DNA of 64,000 nt. It comes from a bacterium (lineage in GTDB: Bacteria; Planctomycetota; UBA1135; UBA2386). The DNA lies in assembly GCA_030432695.1 (NCBI GenBank), contig JAUILN010000002.1, positions 496,001 through 560,000 of the forward strand, read 5' to 3'. This document shows positions 35,230 to 43,743 of this stretch, piece after piece. How positions within the stretch are numbered: position 1 is the first letter of the stretch; each line of letters opens with the position of its first letter. Under the pieces are notes generated by a model that had not been told where the DNA came from, did no database searches, and worked only from the letters and a program-made list of their open reading frames with translations. Made by a program: the position numbers and the translations under genes.

Positions 35230-36434
35230 GCGGCACCCCCGCGACCACCGCCACCTGCGCGCTCGGCTCGCTGGGCCTCGACCGCGGCGGACTGCTGCTG
35301 GTGAAGCGCGCCCTGCGTGCTCTGCCGGAAGGCGGGCTGCTGCGGCTGACCTGCGACGACCCGCACTTCGGCCACCACCTCGCACCGTGGTGCCGGGCGA
35401 TGGGGCATGCACTGCAATGGGACGGCGACGTCGCGACGCTCCGCCCCGGACCGGGCGTGCGCGGTCGCTGGGTCGGCGCGGAGCAGAGCGGTGGCGCCGA
35501 TCCGCGGGATCCGGCGGCGGTGATCGACAGCCCCTCGCCGCGCTGGGGCCTGGCGGGCCGCAGCGCCACGGTGGAGGCCGGCTCGCCGCCGTTCGAGTTC
35601 ACGCTCGCCGAGAAGGCCGAGCTGTGGGCCGACGAAGCGGCGCGGCTCTACGCGCAGGCGGCGGCGGCGCAGTGGGATCCGCTGACCGCGATCGATTGGC
35701 AGGCGGTGTGCGCGCTGCCCGACGAGGTCGAGGACGCGGTCGTCCAGGTGATGACCTACCTGATCGAGAACGAGACCGCCGCGCTGATCGTGCCAGCACG
35801 TTTCGTCGGTCGCATCCACCCGCACTTCCGCGAGGTGATGCAGCTGCTGACGATCCAGGCCGCCGACGAGGCCCGGCACATCGAGGTGTTCACCCGGCGT
35901 GCACTGCTGCATCGTCCAGCGCTCGGCCTGTCCACCGGCGGCGGTCAGGCGTCGCTGAAGACTCTGCTCGACGAGCCCGACTTCGCGCTCGCCAGCTTCC
36001 TCCTGTCGGTGCTCGGCGAAGGCAGCTTCCTGGTGCTGCTGCGGTTCCTGCGCGACCACGCGCCGGATGCGATCACCCGCCGCGTCGCCGAACTCACCGC
36101 TCTCGACGAGGCCCGACACGTGGCCTTCGGTGTCGCCCATCTGCGACGCCACGCCGCCGCGGACCCGACCCTCCGCGCCCGCCTGGCCCAGGCGATCGAG
36201 CACCGCCACCACGCGCTGGCCCACACCGCAGGCCTCAACGAGGAGGTCTTCGACGCCCTGCTGCTCCTCGCCGCCGGCAGCTTCGAGCCCGACGACCTGG
36301 CGGAAGGCCACGCCAAGGTCGTGCAGATGACGGCAGACATGGACGCCACCCGCCGCGGACACCTGGAGCGCCTCGGCTTCGCGAGCGACGAAGCCGCGCG
36401 GCTGTCCTCGCTGCACACGCGCAACTTCATGTGA
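35226..36434 (+). CDS. TusA-like domain fused to ferritin-like diiron domain
   Basis: The 402-residue protein begins with a TusA/SirA-like fold over about residues 10-75 (LGSLGLDRGGLLLVKRALRA, LRLTCDDPHFGHHLAPWCRA). The usual CPxP sulfur-carrier cysteine is replaced by DRGG. From about 120 a ferritin-like helical domain follows with a diiron ligand set: E183 (IENETA), E215-x-x-H218 (DEARH), E265 (LGEGSF) and E295-x-x-H298 (DEARH). This pattern is typical of AurF-like or R2-like oxidases. The start ATGA overlaps the stop of the PhnD-like gene; a longer frame from 34914 lies inside that gene and is rejected. An oxygenase or oxidase acting with the flavoprotein is plausible. The substrate is unknown and I know no characterised example of this fusion. 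Confidence 0.75.
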   Translation: MSGTPATTATCALGSLGLDRGGLLLVKRALRALPEGGLLRLTCDDPHFGHHLAPWCRAMGHALQWDGDVATLRPGPGVRGRWVGAEQSGGADPRDPAAVIDSPSPRWGLAGRSATVEAGSPPFEFTLAEKAELWADEAARLYAQAAAAQWDPLTAIDWQAVCALPDEVEDAVVQVMTYLIENETAALIVPARFVGRIHPHFREVMQLLTIQAADEARHIEVFTRRALLHRPALGLSTGGGQASLKTLLDEPDFALASFLLSVLGEGSFLVLLRFLRDHAPDAITRRVAELTALDEARHVAFGVAHLRRHAAADPTLRARLAQAIEHRHHALAHTAGLNEEVFDALLLLAAGSFEPDDLAEGHAKVVQMTADMDATRRGHLERLGFASDEAARLSSLHTRNFM

Positions 36435-36441
36435 GCGCCGG

Positions 36442-36478
36442 ACCTTTACACCGCGTGCCTGGCACCGGGTGTAAAGGT
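36442..36478. repeat. 37-base palindromic element, copy B
   Basis: Arms 36442-36459 and 36461-36478 pair at 16 of 18 positions around a central T, with core GTGCC-T-GGCAC (the same core read from the other strand). The outer stem ACCTTTACACC is unrelated to copy A. It starts 8 bases after the diiron gene's stop and ends 12 bases before the sulfatase ATG. It could act on the 3' end of the upstream transcript; no T-run follows. Confidence 0.8.
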
Positions 36479-36490
36479 TAGAACGTCCGC

Positions 36491-38257
36491 ATGCGCCTCG
36501 CATCGCCGGCACTGCTCCTCGCCGTCCTCGCAATCCCCGCAACCGCCCAGAACGTCGTCGTGGTGATGACCGACGACCAGGGATACGGCGACTTCGGCTT
36601 CGCGGGCAACCCGGTGATCCGGACTCCGAACCTGGATGCCCTGGCCGCGCGCAGCGTGCGCTACGACCCGTTCTATGTGCATCCGGTGTGCACGCCGACG
36701 CGCGCCGCGCTGATGACCGGCCGCTATCCGCAGCGGACCCGCGCCTTCGACACCTGGATCGGCCGCGCGATGCTGGAGCCGGCGGAGGTCACGCTCGCCG
36801 AGGCGTTCGGCGCCGCGGGCTATGCGACCGGCATCTTCGGCAAGTGGCATCTCGGCGACTGCTACCCGATGCGGCCGCAGGACCAGGGCTTCGACGAGGT
36901 GCTCGTGCACCGTGGCGGCGGCATCGGCCAGCCCGCCGATCCGCCGGGCGGCGAAGGCAGGTACACCGACCCGGTGCTGTTCCACAACGGCGAGCGCTAT
37001 GCGGCGAAGGGCTACTGCACCGACGTCTACTTCGACCACGCGCTCGCCTGGATCCGTGACCGCCACTCCGCCGGGCAACCGTTCTTCTGCTACCTGCCGA
37101 CCAACGCGCCGCACGGCCCGTTCGACGACGTGCCGGAGGCGGAATACGCGCACTACCGCGACGCCGACCTGTCGAGCGAGCGCTTCCCAGCGACCGCGGG
37201 ACACCCCACCCCCGAGGCCATGCCCGCCGACCGCATGGCGCGGGTCTTCGCGATGATCGAGAACGTCGACCACAATGTCGGTCGGCTGGTGGCCACCCTC
37301 GACGAACTCGGCTGCGCGGAATCGACGCTCGTGGTGTTCCTGGTCGACAACGGGCCCAATGGCCGCCGCTACGTGGCGGGCCATCGCGGCATGAAGAGCG
37401 AGGTCTACGAGGGCGGGACCCGCTCGCCGCTGCTCGTGAGCTGGCCGGGCACCCTGCAGCCCTCGCGCGTCAACGGCCCACCGGCCGCCGACATCGACCT
37501 GTTCCCGACCCTGCTCGAGGCCTGCAGCGTGCCGATCCCCGAGGCCGCAGCCCTGGACGGTCGCAGCATCTGGCCGGTCGTCATCGGGCGCGCCGACTCG
37601 CTCGCCGACCGGCTGCTGGTGATCCAGGCTCACCGCGGCGACGCGCTGGTCGATGCCCACAACGTGGCGATCCGCACCGACCGCTGGAAGCTCTTGAACG
37701 CGTCGGGCTTCGGCAACGAGGTCGCGCACGTCGAGCCGGCCTGGGAGCTGTACGACCTCCAGGCAGATCCCTATGAACTCACCGATCTGGCGGGCGAACA
37801 CCCCGACGTGGTCCGCGAGCTGGCCGCCGGCTACGGCAACTGGGCCCGCAGCATCCGCGCGACGCGCGAGAATCCGTTCGACCCGCCGCGGATCGTCCTC
37901 GGCGAGCCCACCGTCGGCACCGTGACGCTCACCCGTCAGGACTGGCGGCGCCACGGTTCGTCCGGCGCCTGGGGCGGTCGCAGCCGCGGACGGTTCTGGG
38001 TCGACGTGATCGATCCCGGCCCCTACCGGGTCGACCTGCGCTTCGTCGAGGGCAACTCCCCAGGGCGCGCCGAGCTCCATTGCGTGCAGGGCGGCGCGGT
38101 CACGGTGGTCCGACGCGCGGTCGTGCCGCAGGACGCGCACGGCATGACGCTCCGTGGCGTGACCCTCCCCCCCGGCCCCGGTCTGCTCGAGTGCGTCCTG
38201 TTCGACGACCAGGGCACCTCGGGCGCGCTGCAGGTCGACGTCACCCTGGAGAGGTGA
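36491..38257 (+). CDS. Secreted formylglycine-type sulfatase
   Basis: The 588-residue protein has a signal peptide (about 1-20) and the sulfatase core. VVVMTDDQGYGDFG (22-35) carries the metal-binding DD. The activation motif C67-T-P-T-R71, in VCTPTRAALMTGRYP, has its Cys converted to formylglycine by the sulfatase-maturating system. GKWHLGD near 117 and NGPNGRR near 290 also fit. A non-catalytic C-terminal beta region follows from about 470 (TVTLTRQDWRRHG to the end). Such enzymes remove sulfate esters from glycans or small molecules in the periplasm or outside. The GTG-free ATG at 36491 gives the signal peptide directly. The next gene follows after 5 bases, but a shared function is not evident. 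The substrate cannot be told. Confidence 0.93.
   Translation: MRLASPALLLAVLAIPATAQNVVVVMTDDQGYGDFGFAGNPVIRTPNLDALAARSVRYDPFYVHPVCTPTRAALMTGRYPQRTRAFDTWIGRAMLEPAEVTLAEAFGAAGYATGIFGKWHLGDCYPMRPQDQGFDEVLVHRGGGIGQPADPPGGEGRYTDPVLFHNGERYAAKGYCTDVYFDHALAWIRDRHSAGQPFFCYLPTNAPHGPFDDVPEAEYAHYRDADLSSERFPATAGHPTPEAMPADRMARVFAMIENVDHNVGRLVATLDELGCAESTLVVFLVDNGPNGRRYVAGHRGMKSEVYEGGTRSPLLVSWPGTLQPSRVNGPPAADIDLFPTLLEACSVPIPEAAALDGRSIWPVVIGRADSLADRLLVIQAHRGDALVDAHNVAIRTDRWKLLNASGFGNEVAHVEPAWELYDLQADPYELTDLAGEHPDVVRELAAGYGNWARSIRATRENPFDPPRIVLGEPTVGTVTLTRQDWRRHGSSGAWGGRSRGRFWVDVIDPGPYRVDLRFVEGNSPGRAELHCVQGGAVTVVRRAVVPQDAHGMTLRGVTLPPGPGLLECVLFDDQGTSGALQVDVTLER
38248..38254 (+). promoter_or_regulatory. Ribosome binding site deciding the 38263 start
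   Basis: GGAGAGG lies at the very end of the sulfatase gene, 8 bases before the ATG at 38263. It supports this start over the longer frame beginning at 38080 inside the sulfatase gene. Confidence 0.6.
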
Positions 38258-38262
38258 ACAAC

Positions 38263-39972
38263 ATGCTGCTCGAGAACGGCACGCGCGTGGTCCTGCAGGT
38301 CCCGGTCACCGGCACCCGCTCCGTCTACCCGCTGGGCGCGGTCGCCCAGATCGTGCAGATGCCGACCGACGCCTCGCACTCCTACCGGGTCCGCCTCCTC
38401 GACGGCTTCGAGACGATGGTGAAGCGCGACGAGTTCGTGCTGCTGCGCGAGGGCACCGCCGCGATCCCGCCCTCGACCCTCGACGACCGCGACCTGCGCG
38501 AGCACGTGATCTACTGCTGCGTGATCGGTTCGCGCGCCTACGGCCTGCAGCACGACGGCTCCGACACCGACCGCCGCGGCGTCTACCTGCCACCGGCCGA
38601 ACGCCACTGGTCGATGTTCGGCGTTCCCGAACAGATCGAGGACAAGGAGCGCGAGGAGTGCTTCTGGGAGCTGCAGAAGTTCCTGGTGCTCGCCGCGAAG
38701 GCCAACCCGAACGTGCTCGAGTGCCTGTGGACGCCGCTGATCGAGCACAGCACGCCGTTGGGAAACGCGCTCCGCGGCATGCGCGAGGCCTTCTCGTCGA
38801 AGCTCGCCTACCAGACCTTCAACGGCTACGTGCTGTCACAGTTCAAGAAGATGCAGGCGCGGCGGGCTCGCGGCGAGGAGCCGAAGCGCAAGCACGCGAT
38901 GCACCTGATCCGGATCCTGCGCCAGGGGATCACGCTGCTGCAGGAAGGGCGACTGCCGGTCGAGGTGCAGTCGACGGAACGCGACGAACTGCTGGCGATC
39001 CGCGACGGCACGCTCGACTGGGACGAGGTCGACGCGCTGCGCATCGGCCTGCACGGCGAGTTCGACGCCGCCTACGCGACCACCACCCTGCCGGAGCGGC
39101 CCGACTACGCCGCGATCGACGCGTTCCTGCGTGGTGCGCGACGCAGCATGGTCGACGCACCGGTGCCGGCTACGGCGCGCAGCGACGCCGGCGAACCCAG
39201 GCCGAGCACCCCCGAACCGGTCCCCGCCGGCCTCCACGACGCCATCGCCGCGTCCCGCTACCCGCTGCTGTTCGCCACCCTCAGCGGCGCGCACCTCTAC
39301 GGCTTCCCGTCGCCCGACTCCGACTGGGACCTGCGCGGCATGCACGTCCTGCCGGTCGACGCCTTCCTCGGCCTCGGGGGGCCGCGCGACGAGACGGTCA
39401 CCATCGACCGGATCGACGACGAGCTGCACCTCGATCTCGTGACCCACGACGTCCGCAAGTTCCTGAGCCTCTTGCGCAAGCCGAACGGCTACGTCCTCGA
39501 GCAACTGCTGTCGCCGTGGGTCCTGCACACCACGCCGCTGCACCAGGAACTGGTGGCAGTCGCGCCCCGCGTGCTGACCCGCGAGCACGCCCGTCACTAC
39601 CTCGGCTTCGCGCAGAACCAGTGGAAGCTGTGGACGCGCGAGGAACCATTCCGCGCCAAGCCTCTGCTCTACATCTACCGGGTGCTGCTCACCGGCCTGC
39701 ATCTCCTGCGCACCGGCCGCCTCGAGTGCGATCTGAACGTGCTGCTCGACGACCACCCCGACCTCGCCGACGTCCGCGAGCTGATCCACGCCAAGCGGAC
39801 CGGCAGCGAGGACCTGCCCCTCGCCGCCCCCGACATCGCCCGCCACCACGCCCGCTACGAAGATCTGTGCCTCGCCCTCTTGGCCCTGCGCGAGTCGTCG
39901 CGATTGCCGCCGCAGCACCACGCCGACCCCGAGCTCGAGGACTTCCTCCGCCGCGCCCGGCGCCTGGGCTGA
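38263..39972 (+). CDS. Tandem RlaP-type nucleotidyltransferase protein with N-terminal SH3-like domain
   Basis: The 569-residue protein has a short beta domain (1-62, VLQVPVTG, YRVRLLDGFETMVKRDEF) like an SH3 or KOW fold. Two predicted nucleotidyltransferase domains of the DNA-polymerase-beta/RlaP type follow. The first has the signature GSRAYGLQHDGSDTDRRG (G89, S90, D101, D103). The second, near 337-360, has SGAHLYGFPSPDSDWDLRG, keeping the DxD acids but with SGA in place of GS. Each is followed by helices with related phrases (LECLWTPLIEHSTPLG; LEQLLSPWVLHTTPLH), which supports duplication within the gene. RlaP-type proteins occur in predicted RNA-repair loci, but no ligase or phosphatase adjoins. 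A nucleotide transfer onto RNA or protein is the inferred reaction. Confidence 0.85.
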   Translation: MLLENGTRVVLQVPVTGTRSVYPLGAVAQIVQMPTDASHSYRVRLLDGFETMVKRDEFVLLREGTAAIPPSTLDDRDLREHVIYCCVIGSRAYGLQHDGSDTDRRGVYLPPAERHWSMFGVPEQIEDKEREECFWELQKFLVLAAKANPNVLECLWTPLIEHSTPLGNALRGMREAFSSKLAYQTFNGYVLSQFKKMQARRARGEEPKRKHAMHLIRILRQGITLLQEGRLPVEVQSTERDELLAIRDGTLDWDEVDALRIGLHGEFDAAYATTTLPERPDYAAIDAFLRGARRSMVDAPVPATARSDAGEPRPSTPEPVPAGLHDAIAASRYPLLFATLSGAHLYGFPSPDSDWDLRGMHVLPVDAFLGLGGPRDETVTIDRIDDELHLDLVTHDVRKFLSLLRKPNGYVLEQLLSPWVLHTTPLHQELVAVAPRVLTREHARHYLGFAQNQWKLWTREEPFRAKPLLYIYRVLLTGLHLLRTGRLECDLNVLLDDHPDLADVRELIHAKRTGSEDLPLAAPDIARHHARYEDLCLALLALRESSRLPPQHHADPELEDFLRRARRLG

Positions 39973-40296
39973 AGGGCGCGCCACGGGGCTCCGCGCAAGC
40001 GCGCACGAACGTGGTCTGCGGCGCACGGCGCCCACATCCCTCCGCGGTCGGCCGGCTTGCAGCTCCTACAACACGATTGTCATTGCTACATCGCCCGCGG
40101 CGAGGCCGGACCCGATCGGGGCGCTCGCGAGGTCCGCAGGCCTGGTCGGATCGCCTGCTCGCAACGCAGTCCCCGCACCACATCGGTGCTCGCTCGCCCG
40201 GGCTTCGGCCGACCCGTCGGGGAGACGGCCCGCCGATTGCGCCCCCGGGGCGCCACCGAGGAGGCCGGGTCACGGGACCCTGCCTCCGAGCCCACC
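39973..40296. other. Non-coding intergenic region
   Basis: These 324 bases lie between the nucleotidyltransferase stop and the secreted-protein start at 40297. The only less GC-rich spot is near 40054-40092 (TTGCAG, then ATTGTCATTGCTACA) and may be a promoter of the 40297 gene, but spacing does not fit a consensus well. Frames through it continue into the next gene without protein-like sequence. Confidence 0.4.
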
Positions 40297-41253
40297 ATGT
40301 TCCGATCCACCCAACTGCTGCTCCTCACGGCCGCCGGTCTCGCGGCAGCCCCCAGCGCGTCCGCGCAATTCACCGCCACCTTCGTCGCCAAGTCGCGGAT
40401 GTTCGCGAGTGCGACCTACTCGTCGACCGGCACCCAGACCGCCGAGATCCCGATCCTGTCCGACCTGGCTCCCGGGCGTTCGGCGGTTGCTTCGAATGGC
40501 GTCATCGCCAGCGTGTCCGCCGGCCTCACCATCGATTCCACCACGGTGCGGGCAACGATCACCGACAGTGGCGCAGGGCGATACGTCACCTCGGGGACCG
40601 GCGGATCCTCGCGGAACGGCCCTCATTCCACGCTCCTGACGCTGTTCGCCCCCAGGCCGACGGCGGCGACCCTGCGCATCACCCACTCGCAGCAGTCGGA
40701 TCGCGGGGCGTTCGGCACCGCGGCGGTCGACCTCGGCGACGATGGCTCCTTCGAGTTCCAGGGCTCGGCCACGCCGACCCAGGACTTCGCGGTGACGATC
40801 ACGCCGCAGGGCTTGCTGGTCTCCACGACCACCAGTGGATCGGCGACCGCCACCTCGACGTCGCGCTACGTCAGCTACCAATCGGATCTGACCATCGAAG
40901 TCCTGCCGCCCGACACCTGCCAGTTCTTCTCGGAAGGCGCGGCCTGCGGCCCTTCGCTCGATGGACGCAACGGATTCGACGAGACGATCGTGCTGACCGC
41001 CACCGGCGCCACACCCGGCGCGCAAGGAGTTGTCCTGCTCGGCCTGCAACGGACCTCCTCGCCGCTGCCCGGCACGAGCTGCTTGCTGCTGGTGCGACCG
41101 GTGATCGCGGCGCCGATCAGCTTCCGGAGCGATGGCTCGTTCGAGCTGGCCTTGACCTTGCCGCCAAGTCGCCCCCTCGCCATCCCCTCACAGGTCCTCG
41201 AGGCCAGGTCGCCCCTGGCGTCCTCGAACGGGGTCACGATCTTCTGTCGGTGA
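40297..41253 (+). CDS. Secreted protein with shared C-terminal module
   Basis: The 318-residue protein begins MFRSTQLLLLTAAGLAAAPSASAQ, a signal peptide; the open frame extends to 40057, but those 80 residues precede the signal and are not counted. The mature part is rich in Ser, Thr and Gly beta-strand sequence (about 25-190). The last 130 residues (FSEGAACGPSLDG, SCLLLVRP, FELALTLPP, ASSNGVTIFCR) match the C-terminal module of the proteins at 30930, 48956, 51020 and 57798. The N-terminal part is not recognised. The module could be an envelope-attachment or sorting domain. It converges with the aldo/keto reductase, 14 bases between stops. Confidence 0.75.
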   Translation: MFRSTQLLLLTAAGLAAAPSASAQFTATFVAKSRMFASATYSSTGTQTAEIPILSDLAPGRSAVASNGVIASVSAGLTIDSTTVRATITDSGAGRYVTSGTGGSSRNGPHSTLLTLFAPRPTAATLRITHSQQSDRGAFGTAAVDLGDDGSFEFQGSATPTQDFAVTITPQGLLVSTTTSGSATATSTSRYVSYQSDLTIEVLPPDTCQFFSEGAACGPSLDGRNGFDETIVLTATGATPGAQGVVLLGLQRTSSPLPGTSCLLLVRPVIAAPISFRSDGSFELALTLPPSRPLAIPSQVLEARSPLASSNGVTIFCR

Positions 41254-41267
41254 CCCGACCCGCCCGA

Positions 41268-42224
41268 TCAGCGTCCGAGCAGCTCTTCGATCGCCGCCAG
41301 CGCACCGGAGCCGAGCTCGACCTGGCTGGCACCGAGCAGGCCGCCGACCTGCTCCACGCGGCGCACGCCGACGATCGCCGAGGTCACCGCCTCGTGGCGC
41401 AGCGTCCAGGCGATCGCCAGCTCGGCGATCGAGCAGCGGTGGTCGAGGGCGATCGTCCGCAGGCCCTCGACGATCCGCAGGTTGGCCTCCAGCTTCGGCC
41501 CTTGGAACTCCGGATCACGCGAACGGTGGTCGTCGTCGGTCAGTGCGGCGGCGCGCTCGGCGGTGAAGCGGCCGCTGAGCAGACCCTTCTGCATCGGGCT
41601 GTAGGCCACCACGCCTACGCCGTGCTCGGCACACCAGGGCAGGATCTCCGCCTCGACCCCGCGGCGCAGCATCGAGTACGGCGGCTGCAACGAGGTCACC
41701 GGGCGCTCGGCATGCACCCGCTCCAACTGCGACACCGCGAAGTTCGACACGCCGGCGTAGCGCACCTTGCCGGCCTCGATCAGCTCACCGAGCGCCGCCC
41801 AACCCTCCTCGATCCGCTCGTCGGGATCCGGCCAGTGCAACTGGTAGAGATCGATCGCCTCCACGCCGAGCCGCCGCAGACTCGCCTCGCACTCGGCCAC
41901 GATCGAGTCGCGCTCCATGCAGCCCTTAGGCACGCCGTCGTCCTGCACGATCCGCGTGCACTTGGTCGCAACGATCGGCCGCGCGCCGGGCCCCAGCTCC
42001 TTCAGCGCCAGCCCGACGAGTTCCTCGGAGTGCCCCCGCCCGTAGACCGCCGCGGTGTCGATCCAGTTGATCCCCGACCGCACCCCGTGCACCAACGCCG
42101 CCACCGCCTGCTCGTCGTCGCTCGGCCCCCAACCGAACTTCCAGTCGGTCCCCCCGATCGCCCAGGTGCCGAGGCCGAGGACGGTCAGGTCGAGGTCGGA
42201 GTTGCCGAGGCGGCGGGTGCGCAT
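41268..42224 (-). CDS. Aldo/keto reductase
   Basis: The 318-residue protein shows the full (beta/alpha)8 reductase pattern. GLGTWAIGG (17-25) opens the barrel. The catalytic tetrad is D56 and Y61 (DTAAVYG), K88 (VATKC) and H130 (QLHWPDP). VSNFAVSQLE near 160 and AYSPMQKGLLSGRF near 205 follow, with the cofactor-binding end AIVGVRRVEQV near 288. It should reduce a carbonyl compound with NADPH in the cytoplasm; the physiological substrate is not deducible. Length is usual for the family. The gene is divergent from the lipoprotein gene, 98 bases apart, and stands alone on its strand. Confidence 0.93.
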   Translation of the reverse strand: MRTRRLGNSDLDLTVLGLGTWAIGGTDWKFGWGPSDDEQAVAALVHGVRSGINWIDTAAVYGRGHSEELVGLALKELGPGARPIVATKCTRIVQDDGVPKGCMERDSIVAECEASLRRLGVEAIDLYQLHWPDPDERIEEGWAALGELIEAGKVRYAGVSNFAVSQLERVHAERPVTSLQPPYSMLRRGVEAEILPWCAEHGVGVVAYSPMQKGLLSGRFTAERAAALTDDDHRSRDPEFQGPKLEANLRIVEGLRTIALDHRCSIAELAIAWTLRHEAVTSAIVGVRRVEQVGGLLGASQVELGSGALAAIEELLGR

Positions 42225-42322
42225 GCTCCGAGGCTAACCGGCCGGGAAAGGCAGAAGCGAGGTTGCGCAACCCGTAACCTGGGACCTCGCCGAGAAACCC
42301 GACCTCGGCCGGATGCCCCGCG

Positions 42323-43672
42323 ATGAAGTCCAGCCCGTCTGCCCCGCTCCTCGGCTCCCTGATGCTCCTCGCCGGATGCTCCACCAGCCCGGACTCGATG
42401 AGCGAGGCGCAGTATCTCCGCCTGTTCCGCTTCCAGATCGCTCTGGGCGAGACCGCGAAGACCGAGGAAGCCGAGCTGTTCGCGCCCCACAAGCTGGGTG
42501 TGCTGCCCGACGGCATCCACCTGACGACGCTGGACCTGCACGGGACAACCGGGATCGGCGGGCGGCAGGACGGCGACCAGCTTGAGCCGCTGGTGTTCGT
42601 CTACACGGAGGAATCGGGGCTGCGCGGGGTGCCGGTCACCGGCCGGCCCGCGGTGCCGGACCCGTGGTCGCCCAGCCCCTGGTGCCTCGCCGCCGAGGGC
42701 GCGACGCCATTCCTCGCCGGCGGCGGCTCGCTGCTCGGCGACTTCGATCGGATCGATGCGGTGTCGGAGGTTCGCGAGGACGGCGTGACCTTCGTCGGCT
42801 CGCGCTTCGGCCGGCAGGTGGTGGCGTTCGGCGGCGAGGTGCGCGAAGGCACCTTCTTCGACGACTCGAAGCCGCTGGCGCTGAGCCCCGACGGCCTGTG
42901 GGTGGCGTTCCACGGCGCGGGCGACGTGCCTTCGGGGGCGCGCATCGGGCCGGCGCGGCGGGTCGAGGCGGCGTCGATCCTGCCGCTCGCGGGGCGGGTG
43001 GTGGGCGACGTGGTGCTGCGCGGCGGTGAGGAGGGCGGCTGGTCGGCACACGCGGTGCGCGACGACGGCACGCACCAGTTGGTCGTCGACGGCGTGCAGG
43101 TGGGGAGCTTCGAGGCGATCGGCGCGCCGGTGCGCGGCTTCGGTGGCGCGGTCGCCTGGCCGGTGGAGACGGCCGGGACGGCCCACTACGTGATCGACTC
43201 CGAAGCAGGACCCGCCTTCGACGCGGTGCGGCTCGGCAGCTTCTCGCTCGACGGCCACGCGTTCGCCCACGTCGCCGCGCAGGACGGCCAGGACCACGTG
43301 GTCGTCGACGGGAGCCCGGTCGCGAGCTTCCCGGCCGACAGCGTCGAGGCGGTCGCGGTCGGCGAGAACGGCGTCTGGAGCGCGGTGGTCCGCGACCGCG
43401 ATGGCTGGCTGGCGGTGCAGCGGGGCGAGCCCGACCAGGCCCCACGCGAACTCGGCCGCTTCGGCGCGGTCGCGGAACTGCGGGTCGTCGGCGGACGCGC
43501 GGTCTTCGTCGCGTCGGTCGACGGCGCGAAGTACCTGCACATCGACGACGATCGGACCAGCGGGCCGTGGGACTGGATCGGCGGCCGGGCGGTGGACCCC
43601 TCGGGCAAACTGCTCGCCTTCGTGGCGGGACGCGGCCGCGACGTCTACCGCGACGTGCTGCCGCTCGACTGA
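42323..43672 (+). CDS. Predicted lipoprotein with repeat (propeller-like) body
   Basis: The 449-residue protein starts MKSSPSAPLLGSLMLLAGCS, a lipoprotein signal with lipobox LAGC and lipidated Cys19. The body consists of repeated short beta segments with recurring phrases (FDDSKPLALSPDGLWVAF, LDGHAFAHVAAQDGQDHVVVDG, VAVGENGVWSAVV, VDPSGKLLAFVAG), like a WD40/PD40-type beta-propeller from about 110 to the end. It is likely anchored at a membrane and exposed outside the cytoplasm. It precedes the thyA operon by 71 bases on the same strand, but a functional link is not expected. I do not recognise a specific family. Confidence 0.75.
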   Translation: MKSSPSAPLLGSLMLLAGCSTSPDSMSEAQYLRLFRFQIALGETAKTEEAELFAPHKLGVLPDGIHLTTLDLHGTTGIGGRQDGDQLEPLVFVYTEESGLRGVPVTGRPAVPDPWSPSPWCLAAEGATPFLAGGGSLLGDFDRIDAVSEVREDGVTFVGSRFGRQVVAFGGEVREGTFFDDSKPLALSPDGLWVAFHGAGDVPSGARIGPARRVEAASILPLAGRVVGDVVLRGGEEGGWSAHAVRDDGTHQLVVDGVQVGSFEAIGAPVRGFGGAVAWPVETAGTAHYVIDSEAGPAFDAVRLGSFSLDGHAFAHVAAQDGQDHVVVDGSPVASFPADSVEAVAVGENGVWSAVVRDRDGWLAVQRGEPDQAPRELGRFGAVAELRVVGGRAVFVASVDGAKYLHIDDDRTSGPWDWIGGRAVDPSGKLLAFVAGRGRDVYRDVLPLD

Positions 43673-43743
43673 TCGGCGCCGCGCTGGGACCTGCCGGCGC
43701 GCGGGCTACCATCACGCGGCCACCCGCAACGCATCCACCCACC

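Noticed and set aside
36442..36478. Palindrome as a rho-independent terminator
   Set aside because: The hairpin is strong and lies just after a stop, but no T-run follows, and the element recurs in other settings, so it was recorded as a repeat.
38658..42326. 1222-residue plus-strand open frame
   Set aside because: Low-complexity Arg/Ala/Pro sequence crossing the nucleotidyltransferase, secreted-protein and reductase genes; no signal, motif or start site.
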